64,000 nucleotides of DNA from Diploptera punctata (lineage: Eukaryota; Arthropoda; Insecta; Blattodea; Blaberidae), in contig JASPKZ010007528.1 in NCBI GenBank assembly GCA_030220185.1, positions 757,001 to 821,000 of the forward strand. The letters are read 5' to 3'. The position numbers were made by a program, and so were the translations under genes. The notes under the pieces are model-generated. The model did no database searches and had not been told where the DNA came from. It worked only from the letters and a program-made list of their open reading frames with translations. How positions within the stretch are numbered: position 1 is the first letter of the stretch; each line of letters opens with the position of its first letter. Shown here in pieces: positions 19,313 to 30,599 of this stretch.

Positions 19313-19791
19313 AAAATAATAGTTTTAAAAAACTAAAACAGCACGCTTTGTTAGAAAACCGAACTCAAAAATGAAAAATAATTTTAATTTCCAACACGCT
19401 TGGGATAAATTTAAAGTGGTCAACAAAAAAATCATCTCCAACACATATAGAATAAAACTAGAGTTATCAACAAAAAGAAAATAATTTTACCATCAAAAGC
19501 ATGGGGTGCTTTTTATGATTTTTACATTTTCTTCTTAGAGACTTTACTTTTACCAATATCTGTTTATTATCAAATATATTAATTGATATAGAGCACCCCA
19601 CGCTTTTGATGGTAAAATTATTTTCTTTTTGTAGATAACTCTAGTTTTATTCTATATGTGTTGGAGATGATTTTTTTTTGTTGACCACTTTAAATTTATC
19701 CCAAGCGTGTTGGAAATTAAAATTATTTTTCATTTTTGAGTTCGGTTTTCTAACAAAGCGTGCTGTTTTAGTTTTTTAAAACTATTATTTA
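19313..19791. mobile_element. Foldback/MITE with ~205-bp inverted arms
   Basis: Left arm starts AATAATAGTTTTAAAAAACT and contains CCAACACGCTTGGGATAAAT; the right arm carries the exact complements and ends AGTTTTTTAAAACTATTATT. Spacer is about 75 bp (19515-19588). No coding frame. Superfamily unknown. Confidence 0.8.
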
Positions 19792-19900
19792 TTTTTTAGT
19801 TTTAATATTTTACAGAATAAGATAAAAATGTAAATATCTTTAAATTCGATACTATTGTAGTATGAGCTAAAAGTAATACTCTTCTAAAAAAAAAATCCTC

Positions 19901-19986
19901 CCCAGCCGGATTTGAACCAGCGACCTATGGATTACTGAAATTATATACCACTAGTTCACCGCTCTACCAACTGAGCTCTTACAACG
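19901..19986 (-). pseudogene. tRNA-Tyr-like pseudogene or SINE head with intron-like insert
   Basis: Minus: GAGCTCAGTTGGTAGAGCGG, then GTGAACTAGTGG, a ~15-nt insert, ATCCATAGGTCGCTGG and TTCAAATCCGGCTGG. The 3' half closely follows eukaryotic tRNA-Tyr, which carries an intron at this place. The anticodon stem and acceptor stem no longer pair. Confidence 0.55.
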
Positions 19987-20043
19987 ATTGACTAAAAAGT
20001 CGACAAGTCCGCAACCTATTATACCAGTTTTATTTTTTTTTTA

Positions 20044-20515
20044 TTTTCTGATGATTCTGGCCAGGATTTTAGAAATAAAATATGAAATTATTGTATTGTC
20101 ACGGGTCCTTTACAAGTATACAAAGTTTCAAGTCGATCCAATGTCTCTAAGTGGGTGAAAATCGTGTTCAAAGATTCCGTTACATAAATACAAAGACACT
20201 TTTTTTGATTTTCTGATGATTCTGGCCAGGATTTTAGAAAACAAATATGAAATTATTGTATTGTCATGGGAACTTTACAAGTATACAAACTTTCAGGCCT
20301 ACCCTATGTTTCTAAGTGGGTGAAAATCGTTTTCAAAGATTCCGTTACATAAATACAAAGACACTTTTTTTTATTTTCTGATGATTCTGGCCAGGATTTT
20401 AGAAAACAAATATGAAATTATTGTATTGTCACGGGTCCTTTACAAGTATATAAAATTTCAAGTCGATCCAATTATTTTAAGTGGATGAAAAACGTGTTGA
20501 AAAATTCAGTTACAT
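20044..20515 (+). repeat. Tandem repeat, 165-bp unit, about 2.9 copies
   Basis: TTTTCTGATGATTCTGGCCA recurs at 20044, 20209 and 20374 (period 165), with AAAATCGTGTTCAAAGATTC and TACATAAATACAAAGACAC. It ends in a (GATA)n stretch at 20516-20533. Confidence 0.85.
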
Positions 20516-21065
20516 AGATAGATAGATAGATACAGGTCAAGCTAATATAAAGCATGTAAAAAGCATGTTTTTGAAAGTATTGTAAGACTGAAAAAAAAAA
20601 AGAAAGTCATAACCATAAAACATTAGCTCTTATCTTTTGTCATGGAAGCAGATTTACCAACACTTGCTCATAAAATACTGATAACACTCTGGCATAAATA
20701 GCTTAGCAAACTCAAATGTCATAAACATATGCTTCCTTGTTTATGTGTATATAAAAACCTCTTTTACCAAGTCTTTTTTAATTTATAATTTTTAAATAAA
20801 AGCTTTGTATACACAGCTTAAACATGATTTCACTTCTTTCAACTCCATTGTTAACAAAAGCCAGTAGAATCTTTGTAAATTAATAAACAATTGAAGATAT
20901 CAAAATGTAAATTGAAGACTACAATGTAATTTAATTCTGGGGTCAAAGTCCTCAAGATAAAGTTGTTTGCTCTTTTTTTAAGTTGTTGTTTTTGTTGTAT
21001 GAAATTCATGTCACTTCTCAGTTCAATGTCCCTTGTCTTTTTTTCTAACAAGAGAACATGCTAAA

Positions 21066-21800
21066 ACATCATCATTATCTGGTATCATGGCAGCTGCTGC
21101 CATCTTCTGGAAACCAAATGCCATTCCTCTCTGTCCATCCATTGATCTTCCTTCATTCCTCTGATATTCATAGCTGCTTGTACCCCTTCTATCCAAGTTT
21201 TCTTTGGTCTTCCTCTCTTCCTCCTTTTCATTGGGATCCATTCCATAACAATTTTTGGCAATCTTTGCTCTGGCATTCTTTTGACATGACCATACCACTA
21301 AAAGTTTTCTTTTCTATAATGTCTATGATGTCCGGCTCCTCTTGTACACCCATAATTTTCCTTATTTCTTTATTTCGTATTCTATCCATTCTAGATTTTC
21401 CAGCTGATCTTCTTAAAACATCCATTTCTGTACTTAAAATTATTTTCATTTCCCTGGTAGGAATTTGCCAGACTTCAGCACCATATGTTAAAATGCTCTG
21501 AATTATGGTTTGATATATTTGTAATTTTCAATTTTTTGTAATATTTTTGCTCCACCAAACAGAGTTTAAAGCATTTATTGCTTGTTTTGTTTGTGCGATT
21601 CTATTTTTAATTTCCACTGTGTTATCGCCTGAATGGTCTAATTTTGTTCCTAAATAAGTGCATTCAATACTAGGTTTTAGTTCTTCTCCATTGTTGAAAT
21701 TTATATTTTCCATTTCTTCTCCTATACACAGGTATTTAGTTTTCTCAATGTTTATATAAAGTCCCCATTTTTCATATTCTTCTTTTAGTTTTTTAGCATA
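21066..21800 (-). mobile_element. LINE 3' end, same family as 6740-7610
   Basis: Minus frames 21528-21713, 21228-21449 and 21085-21276: MENINFNNGEELKPSIECTY, VDVLRRSAGKSRMDRIRNKE-type, MPEQRLPKIVMEWIPMKRRK and GRPKKTWIEGVQAAMNIRGM. The (GAT)n tail lies near 21066. Close relative of the copy at 6740, with different frameshifts. Confidence 0.85.
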
Positions 21801-21839
21801 ACAGTCTTACAATACTTTCAGAAACATAACACAAATGAT

Positions 21840-21960
21840 AGAAAAAAAAAGAGCTACTAACAGAGATTTACATTTGCTTTTTGTCGATTTAACCGAGGCA
21901 TATGATGGTATTCCCCAAAAAAATGTTATGGGAAATTTTAGACGATTCTAACATGCTATA
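21840..21960 (+). mobile_element. LINE reverse transcriptase fragment
   Basis: RDLHLLFVDLTEAYDGIPQK is the RT motif A region (F-V-D-L-x-x-A-Y-D). It lies head to head with the preceding LINE. Confidence 0.6.
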
Positions 21961-22320
21961 ACCTACCTTGAAATTTCTGCCAGAGGAGTGTTGTGAGGTA
22001 CAGTCTTTGAAAAAAATGATGGTGCATTTCTTGATGGAAGAAAATTAGGGGATTCTCCACTTTAATTTACCTGATATATTTTCAGAGTTCTACAGAACAA
22101 CAGTGCACATGCACCAGAGTTTATGGAGCCAGCAATAAGCTACCATCGAACCACATATTGATTATTATCATTGTTTTGATTATTATCTCTTTTTTTGTTT
22201 TATGTGTTAGACACATTTAAAATGTAACGAACTTAAAAGCTAATAAAATAAAATAAGTTAAAATATACCTTCTTAGGTAAGATCCGTCGTCCTCAACTTA
22301 TAAAATATGTATTCTTTATG

Positions 22321-22360
22321 TCTGTAGGCCTTTCAGAACATACATTCCATCTTCAGCAGG
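22321..22360 (-). ncRNA. Hammerhead ribozyme motif, intact core
   Basis: Minus: helix I CUG/CAG, core CUGAAGA (22350-22356), helix II GGAAU/GUUCU, GAAA, helix III AGGCCU, H17=A. It matches the motif at 56735-56774 and lies in a PLE-like tail (22240-22400). Confidence 0.68.
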
Positions 22361-22507
22361 TCCTTCTTCGCTACATTATCTGATATGATGGTTGATGCTG
22401 CTGGTCCTAACGTGGTGTTGTCGTGACTAAACCTTCTTCCACGAAATCATATAGTGGGTTGTTTAGTCTGGGAGTGCTTTCATTTTCTTCATGCAGTATT
22501 CGTATCG

Positions 22508-22580
22508 TTTGCTTCAGTAGAGCAGTCGGTAAGATGCTCTCTTGTGACGATGCAGGCCCAGGTTTGATCCTGCTCAGAAA
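22508..22580 (+). repeat. Degenerate tRNA-like unit
   Basis: GCTTCAGTAGAGCAGTCGGT ... CCCAGGTTTGATCCTGCTCA. A-box and B-box-like, stems poor. Confidence 0.4.
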
Positions 22581-22814
22581 TTTTTTTTTAATAACGTCGT
22601 TAATTTTTATAATGCCTACATGTTACTAGGCTTTGTTATATAAATAATTTTGTATATTTAGAGAAATTAATTAAAGGAAACAGTTCATATGTACAGAAAA
22701 TGAATAACAATTGTAACATCTCATTACTTTGTTTACAAAACACAAGACATAACAAGATTGTTTATTTCCACTCATAACACATCTGATTAATTTAAATTAC
22801 GTCTAGTAAGTATT

Positions 22815-23728
22815 TTTAATTTTGTACTAGAGCATGCCATTAAATCATTAGAGAATGAGGAAGGCTTACAACTCAATGGTATTAATAAGCTGTTAGTTTA
22901 TGCTGATGATGTAGTACTATTGGGCGATAGCGAGGAGATACTAAAGGCCAACACGCACACACTATTGAGTAACACTAAGAAATTAGGACTGGAAGTAAAT
23001 ACCAATAAAACTAAATATATGTTCACATGTAGAAATTCAGTATATAATGGAAATGGACAGCTAATGACAAATGAGGGAAATTTTGAGGAAGTGGCTGAAT
23101 TCAAATACCTAGGAACAATAATCACAAATAGGAATGAGATGCACAAAGAAATTAAACATAGGCTCAATTCTGGAAATGTGTGTTATTATGCATTGCAGAG
23201 ACTTTTGATGTCCCAACTCCTTTCAAAAAACGTTAAACGAAAATATATAAAACTATTATTCTACCAGTTATATTATATGGGTGCGAAACATGGACTCTTA
23301 CTTTAAGGGAGGAAATGAGATTACGAGTTTTTGAGAATACAGTTCTTAGGAACATTTTTGGACCAAAGAGAGATGAACAGACAGGTGAATGGAGAAGACT
23401 ACATAACAATGAACTACTTGGTCTTTATAGGAAGCCAGATATAATAAGAACAGTTAAGTCTCGTAGACTGCGATGGGCAGGACATGTTGCACGTATGGGG
23501 AATGAAAGACGTGCATGGAAACTTCTTGTAGGAAAGTCAGAGGGAAAACGCCCAGTTGGTAGACCAAGAATGAGGTGGGAGAACAACATTAACTATGATT
23601 TGAGGGAAGTAGATTATACAGGGAATGATTGGAAAGAATTAGCTCAGGATAGGGATGTAACGAGAGCTTATGTCTGCGCGGCCATGAACCTATGGGTTCG
23701 ATAGTGCCAGTGAGTAAGTAAGTAAGTA
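22815..23728 (+). mobile_element. RTE-clade LINE, 5'-truncated copy
   Basis: Starts FVLEHAIKSLENEEGLQLNG, LVYADDVVLL (catalytic YADD, 22890-22920), then frames 22920-23306 and 23315-23704 with KTKYMFTCRNSVYNGNGQLM, EFKYLGTIITNRNEMHKEIK, GPKRDEQTGEWRRLHNNELL, RRLRWAGHVARMGNERRAWK. One frameshift at about 23250. (TAAG)n tail at 23709-23727. Confidence 0.9.
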
Positions 23729-23789
23729 AATGTCTGATTTCATTATACAAGTAAGTCCTGGAGTATTGCAACACTTCATACTGACAGTT

Positions 23790-23870
23790 TGTAGCAGGAA
23801 CGGTTGTGGTCTAGTGGAGGGAGCTTCTGTTTCCCATGAATGAGGTTGCATGTTCGATCCCACTGTCATG
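23790..23870 (+). repeat. tRNA-like unit (SINE head)
   Basis: GGAACGGTTGTGGTCTAGTG (A box) and GCATGTTCGATCCCACTG (B box). No clear body after it. Confidence 0.45.
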
Positions 23871-23894
23871 CTTATTTTTTTTCTCTCTCTTGTC

Positions 23895-24330
23895 CTTCTT
23901 CTTCACTCCCTGGTTTAGGCAAGAGTTGCCTATTCCGTCTTCACTAATAGATCTAAGACCATCTCTTCCGAGGATGTCCGACATCTCTTCTTCCTCTTGG
24001 AAAATAATGGAAGATTTTATTTGGTAAACTATTTTCTTCCATTCTTTCTACATACTCTTTCCACTGTATCTTGTTGTTACATATCTTTTCTTTTATGAGT
24101 AGATCTGCAGTTCTTCACGGATATCCTCGTTTCTTATCTGGTCCATTCTAGTGCAGCCTTTTACTCTTCTTAAAAATTTCATCTCGGCTGCTTGGATTTT
24201 ACTTTCTTGTTTGGTAGTAGTAATCCAAGATTCACTCCCATACAAAAGGACAGGGACAGCCATTGTTTTATAAAATTTTAATTTTGTTTGTTTATGGGCT
24301 TTATTATTCAATGTTCTATTTATTGTTCTT
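23895..24330 (-). mobile_element. LINE 3' end, same family as 11815-12225
   Basis: Minus frame 24093-24311: AHKQTKLKFYKTMAVPVLLY, GSESWITTTKQESKIQAAEM and CTRMDQIRNEDIREELQIYS, then KDMxQQDTVERVCRKN-type sequence after a frameshift. Confidence 0.82.
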
Positions 24331-24394
24331 ATTTCAATTAATTTTATTTGTCTTATTAAGTTATGTAGATAGGAAATAACACTATGAGGTTCTT

Positions 24395-25559
24395 TAATAT
24401 TGTTTATTTTTTATCATTTCACTCACCTCATACTTCATAATTTATAGCAGACCCAGGGTTTCTTCACGTAATTCGTGACATTGTCAATGCTGCGTCATGT
24501 TCACAACTGACGTCCAACGGCCTTCTATCCTGCAGACTGACCTCCGCGCCATCTGGTGGCCGACCGAAGAATTTCCAAATCAGGCCTCTTTCTTTATAAC
24601 CGGGTATTTCAAAATTCATAGTTGTATTTTCATTCTTGCATATGTAAATTTTTTCCCAAATTGTGAGTTCCTTCGGTTTTTCCAATTGTTTAAGTAATTT
24701 TGTTTTGGTTTCTATTCTATGTTTTTCTGACCAGGCATGTGCAGCTATTGCAGATTTTTCGGTTTCTCCATTTTTAACATTTCTGAGGTGTTCTTTTAAT
24801 CTTGTATTTAGATTCCTTTTTGTTTTTCCTATGTATATCTTTTCACAATCTTTACAATTAATTTGATAAATTCCCGATTTTTTGCAGTCTTCAATCTTTT
24901 CATTTTTGTTGGTTTTTATTAAATTACCTAAGCTGTAATCATTTTTTGGTGCTAATTTAATGTTGAATTTGTTGAAAATTTTTTGAAACTTGTCAAATAC
25001 GAAAGGATGGTATGTGAACTTCTTGAATTTTTTGCCTATATTTTTATCTGTCTGAAGAGTACTTTCATTGATGACTTTTTGTTCTTTGAATTTATTTATT
25101 TTCTTGTGTATCATTTTCTTGTGAAAACCATTATCCTTAGCAATTTGTATGATGTGTTCTTTCTCTTTATTGTAATTTTCTTTTCTCATGGGGACATTCA
25201 CAAGTCTGTGTGTTAAACTATTAAATACTGCCTGTTTGTGTGAAAAATGGTTAAATCCAGTAGCTTTTATATAATTGTCGATGTGAGTTTCTTTTCTGTA
25301 GATTCCAAATTCTATTTTCTTTTTTTCTTCTTTCCTAATCAATTTAAGGTCTAAAAATGGTATTTCATGATTATTTTCTATTTCCATTGTAAATTTGATT
25401 GTTTTATTTTGAATATTTAACAGTTTAATGGCATCTTCTAATTGTTTCTCTTTTACTATTGCTATGATATCATCTACATATCTTCTCCAAAATTTAAACA
25501 TCAAAGGATGTGCTTTAGTTACATGACATTCAAAATTCCCCATAAACATGTCTGCTAAG
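24395..25559 (-). mobile_element. PLE, RT C-terminal half plus GIY-YIG endonuclease (left palindrome arm)
   Basis: An uninterrupted minus frame (stop at 24464) gives ADMFMGNFECHVTKAHPLMF, the RT catalytic motif FWRRYVDDIIAIV, NHEIPFLDLKLIRKEEKKKI, then IYQINCKDCEKIYIGKTKRN (GIY-YIG with IGKT), HAWSEKHRIETKTKLLKQLE and KPKELTIWEKIYICKNENTT. Upstream RT fingers are missing. It is the best preserved PLE coding segment here, about 365 residues. Its apparent start codon belongs to the opposite arm. Confidence 0.9.
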
Positions 25560-25581
25560 AATGGGAAATCCATTATCACCA

Positions 25582-26747
25582 TTCTTAGCAGACATGTTTA
25601 TGGGGAATTTTGAATGTCATGTAACTAAAGCACATCCGTTGATGTTTAAATTTTGGAGAAGATATGTAGATGATATCATAGCAATAGTAAAAGAGAAACA
25701 ATTAGAAGATGCCATTAAACTGTTAAATATTCAAAATAAAACAATCAAATTTACAATGGAAATAGAAAATAATCATGAAATACCATTTTTAGACCTTAAA
25801 TTGATTAGGAAAGAAGAAAAAAAGAAAATAGAATTTGGAATCTACAGAAAAGAAACTCACATCGACAATTATATAAAAGCTACTGGATTTAACCATTTTT
25901 CACCAAACAGGCAGTATTTAATAGTTTAACACACAGACTTGTGAATGTCCCCATGAGCAAAGAAAATTACAATAAAGAGAAAGAACACATCATACAAATT
26001 GCTAAGGATAATGGTTTTCACAAGAAAATGATACACAAGAAAATAAATAAATTCAAAGAACAAAAGTCATCAATGAAAGTACTCTTCAGACAGATAAAAA
26101 TATAGGCAAAAAATTCAAGAAGTTCACATACCATCCTTTCGTATTTGACAAGTTTCAAAAAATTTTCAACAAATTCAACATTAAATTAGCACCAAAAAAT
26201 GATTACAGCTTAGGTAATTTAATAAAAACCAACAAAAATGAAAAGATTGAAGACTGCAAAAAATCGGGAATTTATCAAATTAATTGTAAAGATTGTGAAA
26301 AGATATACATAGGAAAAACAAAAAGGAATCTAAATACAAGATTAAAAGAACACCTCAGAAATGTTAAAAATGGAGAAACCGAAAAATCTGCAATAGCTGC
26401 ACATGCCTGGTCAGAAAAACATAGAATAGAAACCAAAACAAAATTACTTAAACAATTGGAAAAACCGAAGGAACTCACAATTTGGGAAAAAATTTACATA
26501 TGCAAGAATGAAAATACAACTATGAATTTTGAAATACCCGGTTATAAAGAAACAGGCCTGATTTGGAAATTCTTCGGTCGGCCACCAGATGGCGCGGAGG
26601 TCAGTCTGCAGGATAGAAGGCCGTTGGACGTCAGTTGTGAACATGACGCAGCATTGACAATGTCACGAATTACGTGAAGAAACCCTGGGTCTGCTATAAA
26701 TTATGAAGTATGAGGTGAGTGAAATGATAAAAAATAAACAATATTTA
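25582..26747 (+). mobile_element. PLE, right palindrome arm
   Basis: Reverse complement of 24395-25559 at very high identity. Frames 25561-25929 and, after two frameshifts (near 25905 and 26065), 26160-26677 encode the same RT and endonuclease blocks. The arm ends GAAGTATGAGGTGAGTG at 26704-26720. The spacer between arms is only about 22 bp. Confidence 0.9.
26640..26700 (+). ncRNA. Decayed hammerhead in PLE tail
   Basis: Helix I GCA/UGC, helix II UCACG/CGUGA, GAAA, helix III ACCC/GGGU, H17=C are present, but the box reads UUGACAA instead of CUGANGA (two transitions). The left arm (24425-24490) carries the same changes, so the decay preceded or accompanied the duplication. Confidence 0.45.
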
Positions 26748-26749
26748 TT

Positions 26750-27540
26750 TGTCTTGTTTTATTTGTTTTGCTTTGTTTTATTTACTGCTCTACTTATTTA
26801 TGCAAAATTATTTTCCATTGCAAGACACACAACGAAATAGAACGGATTTTAGTTTCTCAAATAATTGTACACTTGTGAAGCAAATAGCTGACCTCTGGTC
26901 ATGTGCAGTGGGACTTGAAAATTATCTATGCACCATCAATTATTTCAACTTAATAAAAACTAATATCCTGCTTTAGGCAAAGAACTTTCTTTTTAATTTT
27001 GTTAATCATTGCCTACAGATAGCTTGAATGTATATATTGCAATCAAAATGAGCTTATAGCAGCAACACTATTGTAGAAGTTCCAGTACTACTGGGACGCA
27101 GAGATTAAACAGAAAGAAATTTATGATTAGTCAGGGAATTACCTGAATAGTTCAATGGTTGAGTGCCAACATGTAAAGCTGGAGGTTTTGTGTCAAATGC
27201 CAGTTCAGGCAGAAATTTTGGAAAAACAATACTTTACCTTTCCCAATATATTTTCTAGGTCCTACAGAATAACAGTGTGCATGTGCATGACATTATAGAG
27301 CTGTCACTAGGTGGAACCACATATCTTTAATCTCCTATAGAAAGTTTATAGAGCTGTCACTAGATGGCAGCACTTGCAGTATGACCAACCCTCGAATAAC
27401 AAAATAAATTACATGCATATTATTATTTATGTATAAATTGTAATCTGCACAAGTCCTGAAGCATCTCTGATGCTCTGATGGATGATAAATAACATAAAAA
27501 TAAATAAATAAATAAAATTATTTACTCTGCTCGATAAGAA
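26750..27540. other. No gene seen; degenerate tRNA-like unit and old repeats
   Basis: 27138-27213 is a weak tRNA-like unit (TGAATAGTTCAATGGTTGAG, GTGTCAAATGCCAG). 27250-27320 shares CTACAGAAYAACAGTG..CATG with 22085 and, inverted, 29790. A (AAATA)n run at 27497-27525 looks like an old LINE tail. Confidence 0.4.
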
Positions 27541-27800
27541 AAGAAATGAAGATATAAGAAAGGAACTAAATATTTTCAAACTTACAGACCGAATAATTAA
27601 ATATAGGAACGACTGGAAAGAACATATTGATAGAATGCCAGAAGGAAGATTTGCAAAATTATTGTTAAATTATAAACTGCACGGAAGGAGAAATGTTGGT
27701 CGCCCACACAGAAGATGGTCTGAACAATTTTAACAATTCTAGCTTTCATGAAACCGGAACGAGCCAACAGGCTTACTCCCTGGACGATGATGATATTTAC
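27540..27800 (+). mobile_element. LINE C-terminal fragment
   Basis: RNDWKEHIDRMPEGRFAKLL and NYKLHGRRNVGRPHRRWSEQ: the H-I-x-R-M and GRRNVGRPxxRW blocks of non-LTR C-termini. A diverged minus-strand relative lies at 54530-54700. Confidence 0.7.
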
Positions 27801-28207
27801 AGAAGTGTACACTAACAAAAATAGTACTGATTAACAAAAATAGTGTAATTCAGTTGTCGATGTTGGCAACACTGGAAGAAGAAGGAAATATATAGTGAGT
27901 ATCATAATATTGTCTAAAAATGTTGTAATGTTACCAAATTTCTTGTAAATAAATATATACGTCAAAATTGTAAAAGAATGTATTGTTGAAAAACATTTAA
28001 AATATTACAAAATGTAAGTAAAGACAGAAGAAGTATGTAGAGTAACAGTATTACAAGGATATACTATGGAAAATGAAGGGAAAGGTAAAGTACTGTTGTG
28101 CCAAAATGTTTCTCTTTAGTTGTGTTAGCAAAGCAGTATTTTCTATTCTGCCTAAAAAACATAGTTGTTACTAATCTGGTGTATACTAACTTGCCCCTAA
28201 CTTGACA

Positions 28208-28514
28208 TCCATCCATAGTAATTCTGCCCGAGGGAAGGTCCTTCACTGCAATCATAGCATTTTCATGCTATGCTTGCAGCTTTACTAGGGAATTGTAGGT
28301 GTGGTAACTTTCTGTTGCTTTCCACACCAGTGAATGGATTATGATGATGATGGCCATATGATTTCGGGGACTGTTTGGGCCTGAAAGTTTTCCTGACATT
28401 TGTCTTACAGGTGAGGAAAAACCTCACCCAGAAAAACTGCCCCGACCGGGGGATTGAACCCAGGCCCACTGCGTGACAAGGCAGCATGCTACCTCGAGAC
28501 AACAGCGGTGGACT
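28208..28514 (-). mobile_element. SINE family A
   Basis: Minus head CCACCGCTGTTGTCTCGAGG, GGTTCAATCCCCCGGTCGG, and 3' ATTACTATGGATGGATG. A short direct repeat TAACTTG flanks it. Confidence 0.8.
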
Positions 28515-28649
28515 TAACTTGCCATAATGAAATAAATAAACAAACCGGTAAAGTAATCAGGTGTATTCTAACTTGCCCCTCACCGAACCTAACAAAGGCA
28601 ATTACATAGCAGTTGGTACTCACCTATCATCTAGTCCTGTTGTCTCATC

Positions 28650-28870
28650 CCTGGAGATCTATCTCAGTTATTCCATGTCTCCTCTTCCATCACTTCCATC
28701 CGTTCAACTCATCTTTTCTCTGCATTAAGTTTAACTTGTTACTTCCAACTATGTCTCTGCTGACCTCTTGGTCTCTTCCCTCCTAATCTAAATTCATGTG
28801 CTTATCTTAGTATCCTTCCAGTATTTAATCTAAAGTGACCAGGCTCAACTGCACTTCTACTAGCGCTTGA
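28650..28870 (-). mobile_element. Possible LINE C-terminal remnant
   Basis: Minus strand has a broken KLRREETKRSAET-like stretch with several stops. It resembles other C-terminal remnants, but weakly. Confidence 0.3.
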
Positions 28871-28984
28871 TTTTTCAGTTATATTGTTGTAAACTATTGC
28901 TCTTCTTCTGTATTTACTAACATTATTTAATATTTTAAACTTTTTCAAGCAATTTTTATAACTTTAATATAAAATTATAGAATA

Positions 28985-29285
28985 TTCACCTGAAAGGTCC
29001 GTCTCCTCAACTTAATTAATCATTTAACTGTAGCGCTTTCGGGACTTGTCCCATCATCGGCAGGATTCAAAACTGGTGTTTCACTGAAGATCTGTTAGAG
29101 GGGGTTGCATGTATTGGGTTTGTTTTCGTTTATCAGGCTGTCGTTGTGAGCTGCTTTCATGATTTCCATCTCTTCGAGTATGTTTATCTTCGCTGGATTA
29201 TTTTCTCTGTGCATGAACACATCATGAATATTATAAAAGTTAATTTTTATAACATTATTAGATAATTTTGAAGTATTCATTTAAA
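28985..29285 (-). mobile_element. PLE C-terminal end with hammerhead
   Basis: Minus frame 29095-29280: FYNIHDVFMHRENNPAKINI and LEEMEIMKAAHNDSLINENK, resembling the last residues of PLE polyproteins (L-E-E-x-E-I). The hammerhead follows 3'. Confidence 0.6.
29028..29065 (-). ncRNA. Hammerhead motif, one core substitution
   Basis: Minus: helix I CUG/CAG, box CCGAUGA (consensus CUGAUGA), helix II GGGAC/GUCCC, GAAA, helix III AGC/GCU, H17=A. A single U-to-C in the box should abolish cleavage. Confidence 0.6.
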
Positions 29286-29309
29286 TATGCAAATCACAAT
29301 ATTATGACA

Positions 29310-29505
29310 TCATCATCATCATCATAGCACATTCACGAATTTAGGCCATTTGTTGACCTGTTTCAACCTCAAGAGAAACACCATCCAGAAGTCTTTTGAG
29401 TGGACGTCCTGGTCTTCTTCTTCCTGCAGGTTGATATCTTAACATTTGTTTGGGTATTCTGTGATCTTCCATTCGATGAACATGTTGCATCCATCTTGAC
29501 TTATA
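29310..29505 (-). mobile_element. LINE 3' tip, (GAT)n tail
   Basis: Minus frame SRWMQHVHRMEDHRIPKQML, RYQPAGRRRPGRPLKRLLDG, then a stop and (GATGAT)n at 29310-29325. Confidence 0.7.
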
Positions 29506-30254
29506 ATATTATGACACTGTTAGACAATATTGTGATGCTGCTATTTTCTCCACAGAGTATATTACTTAGTCTATGATTTTTCTATCGCTGTTTTGGGTTA
29601 TCGCTGGTTGGATCAGCGTTAGGGAGTGATAAGTAAGTGTACACCCATTTTTAATAAACATTTGGTAATTTTAATATTATTAATGTATTTTTAACATAGA
29701 TTTGGGGATTTATTGCAAATATTGGTAATTCAAATTTCATAACGACTCATAGTAATCGAGGATGATAATCGATATGTGGGTTATTGCTGGCTCTATAAAC
29801 TCTGGCGCATGAGCACTGTTGTTCCATAGGACTTTGAAAATATTTCACGCTAGTTAAAGTGCAGTTTTTCCAGTGGCCATATCATCTTTATTCAGCTATC
29901 TTCCATTTCATATTGTAATAACATGAGTCATCAGCAATGCTGTCAAATCCACTCTTAAAATCATGTCATTCTCATTCAACGTCTGAAAACTCAATTTGAT
30001 TGGTTCTGTAATCAGAACCAGCTTTCCGGCATCGGTGTCGTCATTGTCTATAACATCCAGGATTTGATGCATAAAACTAAACACCAACTTTAAATTCCTC
30101 TTACTTTAGTGTACTGTATTCTACCTCTTTTGGTTTTTCCAAGCATGCTACTTAAGATCTTCAACTTTCTTCCTTGAATTCTACTTAAATCCTTCTTATG
30201 TATTCATGTGCAAAAAAAAAAAAAATTGCAGAGCATTCAGTAGTTACCAACTAC
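29506..30254. other. No gene seen
   Basis: AT-rich. 29770-29850 holds an inverted copy of a repeat also at 22075-22160 and 27250-27320 (GGCTCTATAAACTCTGG.GCA, then CACTGTTGTTC). A poly-A run at 30213-30225. No convincing exon. Confidence 0.4.
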
Positions 30255-30270
30255 TTGATGCTAAGTGTGG

Positions 30271-30580
30271 GGCACGCCTTAGCGCAGTGGTTAAGGCACT
30301 GAGCTACAAGCTGGAGGGTCGAGGGTTCAAGTCCCGTTGGGGTCAGGATTTTTAAACTGACCCAAACCCTCTGGCGGCACTATGGCCCTGGGGTCGACTC
30401 AGCCTCTAACGGAAATGAGTACCAGACGCTTGTTCTGGGGGTAAAGGCGGCCGTCACGCAGGGCTGACAACCCGGCTGACATAAAGTGCCGATTGTCTAG
30501 AAAAAGTGGGAGCCTTAACCTCCTACTACCCCAAGGGCCTCCGGGCCTGTTGTGGGAACACTTTACTTTACTTTTACTTT
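30271..30580 (+). mobile_element. SINE family D with perfect 16-bp TSD
   Basis: GGCACGCCTTAGCGCAGTGG head, GAGGGTTCAAGTCCCGTTGG B box, body GGCCCTGGGGTCGACTCAGC, CTTTACTTT tail. TSD TTGATGCTAAGTGTGG at 30255-30270 and 30581-30596. A second copy is at 57919-58217. Confidence 0.92.
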
Positions 30581-30599
30581 TTGATGCTAAGTGTGGCCT

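Noticed and set aside
24464..25582. 372-residue PLE protein taken as a complete gene
   Set aside because: Its start codon lies in the opposite palindrome arm and the RT fingers are absent, so it is a truncated fragment despite the long frame.
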